From: Gymnopus androsaceus JB14
Lineage: Eukaryota; Basidiomycota; Agaricomycetes; Agaricales; Omphalotaceae
DNA length: 64,000 nucleotides
Reading direction: 5' to 3'
Assembly: GCA_009733575.1 (NCBI GenBank)
Contig: ML769520.1
Coordinates: forward strand, 111,576-175,575
Every line of letters starts with the position of its first letter. Position 1 is the first letter of the stretch. Position numbers and translations under genes: made by a program. Below are positions 12,110 to 23,600 of the stretch, in pieces. The notes under the pieces are model-generated. The model saw only the letters and a program-made list of their open reading frames with translations, made no database searches and was not told where the DNA came from.

Positions 12110-13746
12110 ATGAAATCCTCTACTAGTTCAGCTACTTCCCTTGCAACTGCGCCACTTTTCGAGCCCCTTCGACTCGGGTCTCTCACTCTTCGCAACCGAG
12201 TGTTCATGGCTGCATTAACAAGGAATCGTTCGGTACCTACAAATGTACCGAATGATTTAAACCTCGAGTACTACCAGCAGCGCGCCAAGAGCGCTGGTCT
12301 GATCATCTCCGAGGCGTTTTAATAACTCCTCAAGGGTGGGTCCATTACTAAATCTTGAGTGTAGAAAATCACTAACATGCCCTTGAAACAGAACGGAATG
12401 GCCTCATGCACCTGGAATCTGGAGCCAAGACCAGATTGCAGGATGGAAGAAGATTACAGACGCGGTTCACAAGGAAGGCAGTTTTATTTTCGCTCAATTG
12501 TGGCATCGTAAGTTGCAGCCAGTGCAAGTCAACTTCGTCTAACACTATAAATTATAGTCGGCCGAGTCAGTCATCCTGACGCTCCAGAACAAATAGCTTC
12601 GGGTGTACCTGTGTACGCACCTTCTGCAATCGCAGCACGAGGAGGAAAGTTCAGATTCCTTCCTGGTGAACCGGGATACGTTACAGTAAGTGCTCGCTCG
12701 CTAGTTAGCATAGATGAGTGCTAAATACATATCTCAGCCGACTACAATCGACGATCCGACTACGTTGCTCGATCTTTTTGAGCAAGCAGCAATAAACGCT
12801 AAGAATGCTGGATTCGACGGTGTAGAATGTGAGCTAACACCTATACCCGTCGCTTCATTTATCTAACATTCCTCTTTCAGTGCACGGTGCCAATGGATAC
12901 CTGGTCCAACAGTTCCTCGATTCAACCTCGAACAAACGAACAGACTCTTGGGGAGGCTCTGTCGCAAACCGCGCCCGTTTCGGTCTCTCGGCTCTCCAGA
13001 GGCTGATCAAAGTCTTTGGAAAGGACAGAGTCGGAATAAAATTGAATCCTACTGGAGGCTACAATGATATGGGGTAAGCGAAAGCGATGCGATTCTCTTG
13101 ATATGCAGGATAGGGCTGATATTTGATTCTAGAATGCCTCTCGAGGAAACTATCGAGACGTATAGCTACTTCATATCCGAAGCTGACAAGCTGGGAATTG
13201 CTTACATTGAGCTCGTTCGATATGTTGATATGCTTGACCCAGTCATTGACGGTATGCGAAGTTTCACCATGTATGATGCTGCATCAATTCTAATACTGCT
13301 TACCGTGAAGGTGCAAAACGGGGAACACCGCACGATATCCTCGCCACCTACGGTTCTCTTATTAAACATGCTCAAGTGTTCTCGAATGGAGGATTCACAG
13401 GTGAAGAAGCTGCTGCTACTGTTAAATGTAGGATACACTACTAGCTCATGTATATTCTGTACTGATTGTCATTCCAATAGCCGGCCAAGCCTCTGGTATC
13501 TTCTTCGGAATACCATGGATCACCCACCCTGATCTTCGCACAACGTTTACAGTTCGGAAAGGCTCTCGATAACGAGATCGATTTTACGACGCTTGTATGG
13601 AAAGTATTATGCTCCAGAGGCAGAACAAAGACAAGGATATGTCGACTATCCAGCGGCAGATTATTCTGACCTGGAGCTGAAGAAGAGTAATAAACGTCTA
13701 TCCATGGGTAACAGGGTGTTAAATTTGTTGCTGCGTAGCCATTAGA
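12110..13746 (+). CDS. Old Yellow Enzyme-type NADH:flavin oxidoreductase, with frame breaks
   Basis: FMN-dependent ene-reductase of the OYE family, reducing activated C=C bonds with NAD(P)H. The start [25 protein letters not shown] precedes typical OYE segments: [84 protein letters not shown], and a C-terminal [20 protein letters not shown]. The HGANGYL and NKRTDxWGGS motifs are the FMN/substrate-site hallmarks. Four or five introns fit. Three single-base frame breaks are needed: a missing base near 12314 (SE..VLITPQG), and extra bases near 13543 and 13595. Either this is a decaying accessory copy or the indels are assembly errors like those in neighbouring essential genes. The exact stop is uncertain. 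Confidence 0.85.
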
Positions 13747-14015
13747 ACGTCTCACAAGTCACACTGACAGCTAAAGAACATATATACTTACATTAGTTCA
13801 CTTTTAATTACACTGTATCGATAGTATTAGTAGAATATTCGTCTTTTGTTCGCTGCGATTCTTGTAAAGCCTGCTATGGAACGAAAATGGACATCAAAAA
13901 ACTTAAATGGAACTGTACAACAGGTAATTTAGAAGAAGGGACAAAGGGACGGGATCTTTCTTGAACCTGAACAGAACAGTAGATCGAATTGGGCGCTTAA
14001 TATCTCTCTCTCTCC

Positions 14016-17000
14016 ATGCATGCGCTGCATTCTGAAATTCTACCTCCTTCTGGGATTGAATTTGCAGCGTGGCTTCAACTTTCTGGTGACAACATAGTGG
14101 TTGCTCGGTCGAATTTGCTGAGGATATTTGAGCTGAACGAAGAAAAGTTTCACCATATTCGGACCCATCGGCTGCATGGAATTGTCACTGGTTTGGAACG
14201 AGTCCAGGTGCTGGGTGATGGAAGAGATAGGCTCTTAGTGAGCTTCAAGGATGCAAAGGTACCCGCATATATTAAACCCACTTGCAGATTTATCTCACTA
14301 TCTCTTTTAGATTGCTCTACTAGAATGGTCTTCTTCAGTATACGATTTAATAACAGTCTCAATTCACACTTATGAACGCGCGCCCCAATGTCTGGACATT
14401 CGGCCCTCATTCCACTCTATCCTCCGTGTCGACCCCCTTAGTCGCTGTGCAGCCCTTTTGTTACCCCAGGACGCGTTGGCAATCCTTCCTTTTACTCAGA
14501 ATGATGTAGATTCAATGGAAGTTGTAGGTGATATTCCCTACTCCCCTTCATTTATCCTGGACCTCCCAACGTCCGTCTCCCCTCCATCCACAATATTATC
14601 GATTTCACGTTTCTGCCTGGATTTCATAATCCTACTATCGCCCTCCTCTTCAACGAACGGCCCACTTGGACCGGTCGCCTCAAAGAAGCCAAGGACACTT
14701 GCAGAGTGATTATATTCTCCATGGCCGCAACCTTTTCCGTAATAACCTCCATCACCGACCTTCCTTTCGATTCACAAACACTCGTCCCGTGTGCAGTAGT
14801 AGGAGGTCTCGTAGTCTTAACCCCAAATAGCATCGTCTACATCGACCAGGCAAGCAAAAGACTTGTATTACCCATTAACGGATGGGCTTCCCGCGTGTCC
14901 GACTCCGCACCACCTTCATCCTCTTCAGAAAACCTTTCTCTCGAAGGTTCCCGGGCAATCTTCATTTCTGATACAATTCTTCTCGTCATCCTCGCTACTG
15001 GGTTCATGTACACTGTAACGCTCTCAATGGACGGTAAAGCAGTCAGTGGGATGACTATCAGCTTGCCTTTAGGTCAGACTACGATTCCAAGCTCGATTTA
15101 TAAATTATCCGAGCTGGTTTTCGTGGCAAGTACACAAGGACCTTCCGTTCTACTAAAACCGAGTATGGTCGATGATGGGGATATCGAGATGGAGCTACCT
15201 AAGGCCTCCATCGCAGAGGCAGAGGCAGAGGAAGATGTAGACATGGATGAAGATATCTACGGCCCAACCTCCAAAAAAAGCGTCGCCAAAAAGGAAACCT
15301 CGACAACAATCAATACCCGCAAAAAACTCTTATTCTCAATGTCCGACTACCTACCCTCTTACGGTGGAATCAACGATATGGTTTTTGGTTTGACAAGGAA
15401 TGGAGTCAGTACTAGTCATTCATTTCATTCAGTCAACTACTAAACTTATTTGCATATACAGGACAAACCCGCCCCGATCCTTATAGCTTCCACATCTACT
15501 GGTCACCTTGGCGGATTCACCCTCTTTCAACGAGACCTCCCAGTCGAACCGTAAAAACAAGGCAACGAATGCATATCTGGGAGGTCAGCGCGGAGTATGG
15601 TGTTTCGCACTCGCAGGTGGAAATACTAAAGGCGCAGGAGATAAGGTCCCAAAGCCGAAAACCTATACCAGGTGTACGAGGGATGATCATCAGTACAGAT
15701 GCCAATCCTAGTCCTGGAATGTCCAGAATCGCCATCCCTTCATCGAACGCAACCGGCACCAACTCTTTCAACGACATCACCATCCTCGCGCGCACTCCAG
15801 GCACTACCATCGGTGCTGGCCCGTTTTTTGGCGGGACGGCTATCGTACAGGTCGTCACCGGTGCATCAGGAGTGACTGGGACAGGAGCAGCCGCAGCTGC
15901 AGGCGTGGGTGGAGGTGCGATTCGAGTTTTGGAATACGATGGAACAGAACGACAAGTCATCAAAGATATCGAATCATCTTCGTCGTCGACCACTTCCAAG
16001 TCCGCTACCAACACTAGCAGGTGCTCGTCCACCCATTCGCGCCTGTGCCATCTCCGATCCTTATATTCTCATCTTACGGGAAGACGACACGATGGGTCTG
16101 TTCGTCGCTGATCCCGGTAAACCTGATAAGGTTGACAAAGGGAAGGGGGGAAAGGTAGACAAAGACTCAGGGAAAGGAAAGGATCCCTCAAAAGGCAAGG
16201 TGAGGAGGAAGGATATGAGTATGCTGGGTGGAAAGACTTCAAGGTACCTCACTGGGTGCTTTTTCGCGGACCACACCGGGATGCTCGAGAGGCACTTTGT
16301 CGTTGAACCAGGGGCAGGATTCGACTTGGGCTCAAGGGCCGGGAACGCCAATCAGTGGTTGATGTTGGTTAGGCCACATGGTGTTTTGGAGGTGAGCTAC
16401 TCTACTTTTACTGTTTGCTATCACTCACTTCTTTCCCCTTATAGATATGGACTCTTCCGAAGCTCACCCTCGCCTTTTCCGTGGGAATGTCTTTTAGGAC
16501 GCTTGAGAATGTGTTGGTAGATGAGGATGGGAATAAGGATAGTGAGGAGACACCGACGATTACAACTTTATCCCAAGCCCAGACCCAGGATGTATCGATG
16601 GAGGGGACAGGTTACGAAAGAAAAGGCAAATGAGGATCAAAATCAAACATTGGCAAGTAGCAAGGATTCTGAAATTGAGCAAGTCTTGATTGCACCGTTG
16701 GGCCAGAGTAAACCGGAGATGCATTTATTCGTGAGTTGGCCTCTAGGTAATCGATTTTTCAACTCTCACCCTTCTTCCAGGTACTGCTCCGTTCCGGCCA
16801 ACTGGCCATCTATCGAAGTACTCCTGCCTCTGCTCCTTCACCCTCCACTGCAAATACAGACAACAAAAGGCTCGCCCACCTCCGGATCGCATTCGTCAGA
16901 ATCTTCTCAAAGACGTTCGAGATCCAGAATCCAGGATTTGGACCTGGGAATCCTGCTTTCGGCAGTGCTGGTGGCTTCGGTGCTGGTAGTAGTGTAATAG

Positions 17001-19022
17001 CGGAGCAAAAAAGGATTTCGAGGGTATTTGTGCCATTTAGAACGACGCGGACGGTGGATAGTGGTATGCGAAATCCAAATGAAGAACAAGCAGAAGAAAA
17101 TGAACCTGGTACCACTTCTGCAACAACAATAACGTACTCTGGTGTATTCTTCACTGGCGAAAATCCGTCCTGGATCCTTGCTACTGAGCGGGGTGGGGTG
17201 CATTTATATCCATCTGGACATGCGGTTGTACATGCATTTGCTGCATGTGAGATGGGGCAGGGGGAGTTGGCAAAGGGAAAGACAGCAGGAGGAAGTGGCA
17301 GTGGAGAGTTCATAGTCTATAGTGATGAGGTGCGTAAATTTTCTTCTTGTTATTTATTTTACTTACTTTATCTCAGGGTCCCTCCCTCCTCGAATGGATT
17401 CCCGACTTTCAATTAGACCATCCATTACCTATGCGCTCCATCCCCCGCGGCCGCGCTTACTCGAGTGTAGTGTTTGATCCTTCAACATCCCTAGTCGTTG
17501 CCGCTTCCGTTCTCGAGGCCAGTTTTGCGAGTTTCGATGAGGAGGGAGCTAGGATTTGGGAAAAGGATGGTGAGCTTTATATGAGTGTCTACATAAATTT
17601 CCGACTGACTGTGGCCATTCAGCGCCAAACATATCTGACCCGACAACAGAGTGTTCGAGTCTGGAGCTGATTTCTCCAGATTTGTGGGTTTCGATGGATG
17701 GGTAAGTGAGGCGTGCTTCGATTGATGTCACTGATTCAGATCCCAGATATGAATTCGCTACCAACGAGGTCGTCAACGCCGTCGCATGTGTTACGCTTGA
17801 GACCGTCAGCACGGAGACGGGCTCAAAGGAGTTTATCGCGGTGGGGACAACGGTGAATCGCGGGGAGGATTTGGCCGCTAAAGGAGCGGTAAGTTTATTT
17901 ATTTCTTCTTCTGTGCTTTATGCTTACATGGCTTTGATAGACATACATCTTTGAAATCGTTGAAGTCGTCGCTGACCCAACGATGGCACCGAGTCGGTGG
18001 TACAAACTCCGATTAAGGTGTAGAGACGATGCAAAGGGACCGGTGACGGCGTTATGTGGGCTAAATGGGTACCTAGTGTCTTCGATGGGACAGAAGGTAG
18101 TGCCGGCATTTTATTTTAAACACCCACTGACTAGTCTTAGATCTTCGTGCGTGCATTCGACTCGGACGAACGTCTGGTGGGCGTAGCTTTCATGGACGTC
18201 GGAGTATATGTCACCTCGCTTCGAACAATAAAGAACCTGTTATTGATAGGCGATGCGGTGAAGAGCGTCTTGTTTGTTGCGTTCCAGGAAGACCCCTACA
18301 AACTTGTTCTCCTTGCCAAAGATACCCGGCACCTCTCCGTCACTACGGCTGACTTTTTCTTTGCTGACGATGAGATGGCGATCTTTACACATGACGAAGA
18401 AGGGATTATGAGGTTATATGATTATAATCCACAAGGTTGGTGATAATTATGATGAACTAGGTGGCTTTAGTAAATCTTTCCAGATCCTGAATCCCGAGAT
18501 GGCCGATATCTTCTCCTGCGCTCCGAGTTTAACAGTCAAGCAGAGTATTGCACGACAGCGCTCATCGCCCGACGGACAAGTGCCGATAGCGTTATCCCGG
18601 AAGCCAAGTTGTTATGTGGTGAGTAGTGTTGTCTCGACCGCTAAATCAGTATCCGAGTGTTTCATAGGTGCGACCAATGGATCGATTGCAACTATCACCC
18701 CAGTAGAGGAGTCTGCTGCAAAGCGATTACAATTGCTACAAGGGCAGTTGACAAGGAATATTCAACATGTAGCTGGGCTTAATCCCAGAGCGTTACGGTA
18801 CTTGATCTCTTTTTTTGGGCTCTCCATTGGCCTCATTTCTTTTGCAGTATTGTCCGAAATGACTACGTATCAAAACCTCTCTCCAAGGGTGTTCTAGACG
18901 CCAATCTGTTAATGCATTTCGAGAACTCATCGACGACAAAACAGACAGAGATGACAAAACAGATTGGGACAGAGGTGGGTGTTGTAAGGCGGGATTGGAT
19001 GGCCCTGAATGGACCATGGTGA
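14016..19022 (+). CDS. CFT1: Cleavage and polyadenylation factor subunit CFT1 / CPSF160
   Basis: Largest subunit of the nuclear pre-mRNA 3' end cleavage and polyadenylation complex; built of beta-propellers that scaffold poly(A)-signal recognition. The start MHALHSEILPPSGIEFAAW at 14016 and the segments LRIFELNEEKFHHIRTHRLHG, GGLVVLTPNSIVYID, GGINDMVFGLTRNG, GGFTLFQRDLP, IISTDANPSPGMSRIA, RTPGTTIGAGPFF, IRVLEYDGTERQVIKDIE, ISDPYILILREDD and the C-terminal IVRNDYVSKPLSKGVLDANLL...RRDWMALNGPW match the family in order across about 5 kb. Lengthy Ser/Gly/Lys inserts are present. Between about 15.53 and 16.02 kb the family sequence switches frame at least four times (near 15543, 15577, 15670 and 16015), which no intron explains. 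As the gene is essential, these are probably assembly indels. Confidence 0.92.
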
Positions 19023-19098
19023 GGAGGCCGTTATTTCTTGGGCGATAGTTATCTTTGTGCTTGTAGGTATATTTAACAAGTAATTATGAAAGAACTAT

Positions 19099-20004
19099 CT
19101 ACAACTCTATACTTTCCTTACACTTGAACTTTCTACCTGCACGCTCCGACGCACGAAACCGGAATTGATTGCCATATAATGTAAAAGCCAAGTGTGGAAT
19201 GTCCAGGATCGTAGATGCGGCAGAAAGCGAATCTGAGATAGAATATGCCGGGACGCATAACGTGAAAATCGCGTTTTGCTTTGGAAGAACTGAAAATGGA
19301 TGGTAAGAACTATCCAGAATGGACCTGGTCACATCCCCACCTTTCGTCTTGTTCTCCCTCGTGATGATCACAAAGGTATTTTCCGACTCGTGAATAACGA
19401 TACCTTGGATACCCACCAACGATGGATTTTTACTCGTTTGAACTGAAAACAGGATCAAGAAAGGTAGAGTATTAGCACAAAATCACGTACCAGAGACGAA
19501 TGATCCCGAAAAATCGGCTTTGAGTAGTTTGGGATGAATCGAAGCCGATGAGGGTGGTTCAGTGCCATTCAACATCATCAGTTCAGACATGTACCCTATC
19601 CACAGATGGTGCAAGGGAACGAATAGATCGAATCTAAACAGAATAAAGAGGGCATGACATACAACCAGCAGAAACCCACCCACTTTGCTTGGTGAGGATC
19701 CAAAGACCAAGAGCCACTTATTCTTTGGAAGCCTTGTTGGGCATTCTGCTTTTTCTTGGGTTTCTTTTCCCTTTTTCCCAGTGGATTTTCAAGGAGAATC
19801 TTTCTGTTGTGTACCCTAGTTGCGTATATCTCTTGTGGATTGGAAGATCGCGATACAGAGCTCTCTACGAAAGTCGGGACAAAAGGGCCTTTAGAGCTGA
19901 ATTTTAATCGCTGATTCTATAAAACAGTGTAAGGGAGACCGAGCTGATGAGGAAGAGATACCAACTTGGATTGAAGGAACTGTTGACTGAGCGTAGACAT
20001 CCAT
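19099..20004 (-). CDS. POP4: RNase P / RNase MRP subunit POP4 (Rpp29)
   Basis: Protein subunit of nuclear RNase P (tRNA 5' processing) and RNase MRP (rRNA processing). The C-terminal exon (19458 to 19099) carries the POP4 Sm-like barrel: SLVGIQGIVIHESENTFVIITREN, a basic linker, LPKQNAIFTL, and FTLYGNQFRFRASERAGRKFKCKESIEL at the end. The preceding exon has FDLFVPLHHLWIGYMSELM, another family hallmark. Upstream, a Lys-rich exon (NRKILLENPLGKREKKPKKK) fits the N-terminal half. The ATG at 20004 (MDVYAQSTVPSIQ) is chosen because it joins the basic exon in frame through a 48-nt intron. Its tail meets CFT1's stop with only 76 bp between, and its start faces DPM2 across about 160 bp. Confidence 0.85.
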
Positions 20005-20166
20005 TTTTGCCGGCGGCAAAGCTTGGGCTTGTCACGAGTAATAGACGCGAGCGCGACGTGTCACTCATTCCGCAACTTCCACCATCACTGAGCATTGCTG
20101 AGCAGGCTTCTCCAGACTCGTTAATACCCATCTGCCGATCCTTTTTGTGCCACGCTTTCCGTTGAA

Positions 20167-20542
20167 ATGGTACATTCTCTACGCAATCTCAGCTAAAATC
20201 TGGCTAAAATGACATTTGCAGGGTGCCAGCGATAAAGCACTAGGTGGAGCAATGCTGTTCACTGCAGCTATTGTATTCACTTACTATACAACATGGGCAA
20301 TACTTTTAGTGCGTGCTTTCAATTCTGTGCATTTCAACTTTGCTAACTTGAATCAATTTCCTTAGCCCTTCTTTGATTCTTCAAATCCCATCCATGACTT
20401 TTTCCCAGCTCGAGAATGGGCCGTCCGCCTCCCACTCTTTATCCTCGTTGTCGGCCTCTCTGGAATCGGGTACTTTGTTGGGTCAACTGTAATAAAAGAA
20501 AAGCAAAAGGCAGCTCAGAGAGCTCGATTACGGACGGCTTGA
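20167..20542 (+). CDS. DPM2: Dolichol-phosphate mannosyltransferase regulatory subunit DPM2
   Basis: Small ER membrane protein that stabilises DPM1, the dolichol-phosphate-mannose synthase, and so feeds GPI, N- and O-mannosylation. The spliced product is about 89 residues: MGASDKALGGAMLFTAAI, then FTYYTTWAILLPFFDSSNPIH, FFPAREWAVRLPLFILV and a second membrane segment, with a basic tail KEKQKAAQRARLRTA. The usual family length is 80-90 residues. The first coding exon appears to be the ATG alone (20167-20169); an intron begins immediately and ends before GGTGCCAGC. A second intron lies near 20309-20365. The reading frame is clean. It is functionally related to the GT15 enzyme at the start of the window. 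Confidence 0.93.
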
Positions 20543-20604
20543 AGGAAGCAAAGTTATACGAGTGTTTTATTGGCTTTATTGTATAGTATTATCTCCACTA
20601 CAGT

Positions 20605-23600
20605 CTACGAGGAGTATTGGTTCGCCCTTGCCCCTCTACGCTCTATAGGTGCCGCTTCTCTATTAATGGCTTCTAGTGCACGCAGCTTTTCTGCTGCCAC
20701 AATGTCCTTTACAAGTTGGCTCGTCATAACTTCGAAAGACATCTCTGCAGGCTTTTCTCCCATGGATCGTATCGTTCGCGCCAACTGAGGAAATGGGAGT
20801 TCAGTTATTTCGACATGACGGAGGACACTTCATACCTTTCCTGTGTGCGCTTCACCTCGACCAAGCGGTTTAAGTCGTTCTAGGAGACTGATCTGCGAGG
20901 ATGTGTGTAACACAACCGGGCTTGGAAGGTGTCTCAGAAAGAGGAAGAGATCAGCTACTGTCGACCATGTTAACATGGCCAGTGTCTGAAACAATTGTTA
21001 CTTTCGGTTAAATGCGCGAGTCTTCTAGAGCTCACCGGTGACAGGCCCATGCGGAATTCAGCTTCAAAGAACTGAATGAGACTCTCAAAGGGCGGCCAGA
21101 GTTCATTCCAAACAATCAAGGCCTCAGTACTACAACCAGACCCATCCCTCGATGCCTTCATTTGGGCGACAATTAACCAGACTTTGATCGATATATACGC
21201 ATGGTTGATGTCTGTTATTGCAGCTTCGGGCACCTGTGCTCCGGGGCGAGTAATGTAAGGTCGCAAAGCAGAGTGGTGAGCGGAGGAGAAAGCTGTGAGA
21301 TGGGAGAAAACCGAATCTATCCAACCTTCCGAAGAATCCTGCAGTACAGCCAGGAGGAGGATATTCCACGCGCGTACTGAAGTGTTTTCCCGCCCAGTTT
21401 TCTAAGAGGTTACTATCAGATTGATGCAATTGTGTCCTGGTTGTTCTGCTCACCTCAACACCATAATCTACAAACTTGTTGAAAACATGTGGATCAAGGT
21501 TTGAGACTTGCAGCAACATCTTCGCGACTGTCAGCGATGCTTGAAAATCATTATCGGTGCGGACATCTGTCCAAGCGTGATTGTAGAGAAAGTATGCTCC
21601 AGGTGCTGCCAGCGCCATAAAAAGATTCGGGTGAGATAGTGCAGGTGTTGTTGACCCATTGATTGTAGTCGACATCACGGTCTGAAAAGGGTTTAAGTAC
21701 GAAATCAGTCGAATCCCTAAGCCACCGACCTCCAGCATTGATTTGAGTGTGCCCGAAAGCACGCGAGCCTTCAGACGCAATGCATCATTCAAGATTTCAA
21801 AGATGACGAGTATAACATTGTTCGAAGGCTCCCCACTGAGAGTAGGGCCTTTCCGGTAGAGCGTGGCAGTCACTTGTACCAGTCGTGAAAGAGTGGCTGT
21901 ATCGACAAGCATTCGATTCAACGCGACTCGCAGTACCGTGTCTGTATACGTTAGTATTTCCTTTGCGGTAGATATTTAGCATTTTTCTGGCCAAATTGGT
22001 GGGTCAAATATCGCTTACTCGGCTTTGAGATTTATTGTGCTGGATGAGCATTGCGGCAATGAGAAGTAACGGCGTGGGGTTTATAATCTCGGGAGACCAC
22101 TCTGAAGTTCGTCTTGCCAAGGTGAGTGAGATTTTGTCCCACCACTGCGGTTTCGCGTGCGAGTCAGTATGATTGGCGATCGAAAATGAGATAGAACCCA
22201 CAAGACATCGTTTCGGCACTATAATTCTGATGATGAACCACCTCAACAAAAGTTTGGAGGTTGTTTAGCATGACTTGAAATGCTGCTTGATCAGTCTCCA
22301 CTGCGCGTGGAAGTGTGTCGAGCAGGATAGCATCACGAAGATTCTGTGAAGGATCCTCCTTTGCATTCCCATCTAGAACCTGTTTCAGTACAACGAACAG
22401 GCTACGATCCAGTTGTCTCTGATTGGAGAGTCAGTCTTGACCTCAATGAGTCGTGTGCAACGAACCCTGATCAATCCAATGAAGATTCCGTTATTTGAGT
22501 ATCTGGATGCCAAATTGAGATAACATATACGATCTTGGAGACTTATAGCACCTACGTGGTCAGCATAGTCTCAATAAACGCCTTCGCTTGATTCACCAAA
22601 GGATCTTGGTTTAGATGTGCCTGTGAAATCACCAGTTTGGCCACCTGTTCAATGGCGAAGCTGGCCAGGCCATTTAAGCACTCAATATCTCCGTCATGAT
22701 AATGAAAAGGACGTACTGAACGAACGAACGCATGGAACCTTGGGATTTTTTGATATAGCTGTGTACGACCGACAACGCCACTTGGCGGCATTCATAGTTG
22801 ATATCCTGAAGCATGATTTCCATGACTCGCGAAACGGCACGCTTCAACTGTGGTTGAAAATGTCGTAGGTAAACATTCTCAATGTTGTGTTTGTAGATAA
22901 CGACCCCGAGACTTTCCAACAGGCTCTTCAATGTCAGAACAGGAAGTGCTATTAAATCCTCTCCCGAATTGAATATGCCGAGCAGGATATCGACGTAAGG
23001 CGAGCCAACAAGTAGAGGCCATGCGCGGTCGTTCACAAAGCCTTGAAGTTCAGCGTCCGTGATAGAAAGCTGGTGGGGCGCATCGAGTAAGACCAAGAGA
23101 TGGTTGACACATGGATATGCGAACGCTGGAATCGACTTGAGATCGCCAAATTCAACGAAAAAGGAGTGTCCACTGGTGGCTGGGACTGCATGCACGTCAT
23201 CGAAACCCAGAACCCGAGCGACATGCTGTTTTATCCTGGACAGATCATTGTATTCAATTGGAATACCGTCCGCAATCATGTCCAGACTGAGTAGGAGAAT
23301 CGAAACCTGAAGGCGACTTCATTGGGAAAAAAATCCAACCGAGGTATGGGTTGCACGTACCCTCAAAAAAGTCATGTCGGAGTCTGGACTAAATTTTTCC
23401 TCGGGGGTGAAGTCTTCTTTAGTCGACGAGAGCCCATACAAAGACTGCGGGAAGGAAGTGAGAACACGTACGCTGCAGGTGTAGACTGTCGACGTACCAA
23501 GTGGGCGGAAAGCGGGCCGTCGCCATTTCCGTTCTCATGTTCGTATTGGTCTTCCGCTAAAATTTCGACCACAGACTCCCAAGATACCACTAATAAAATC

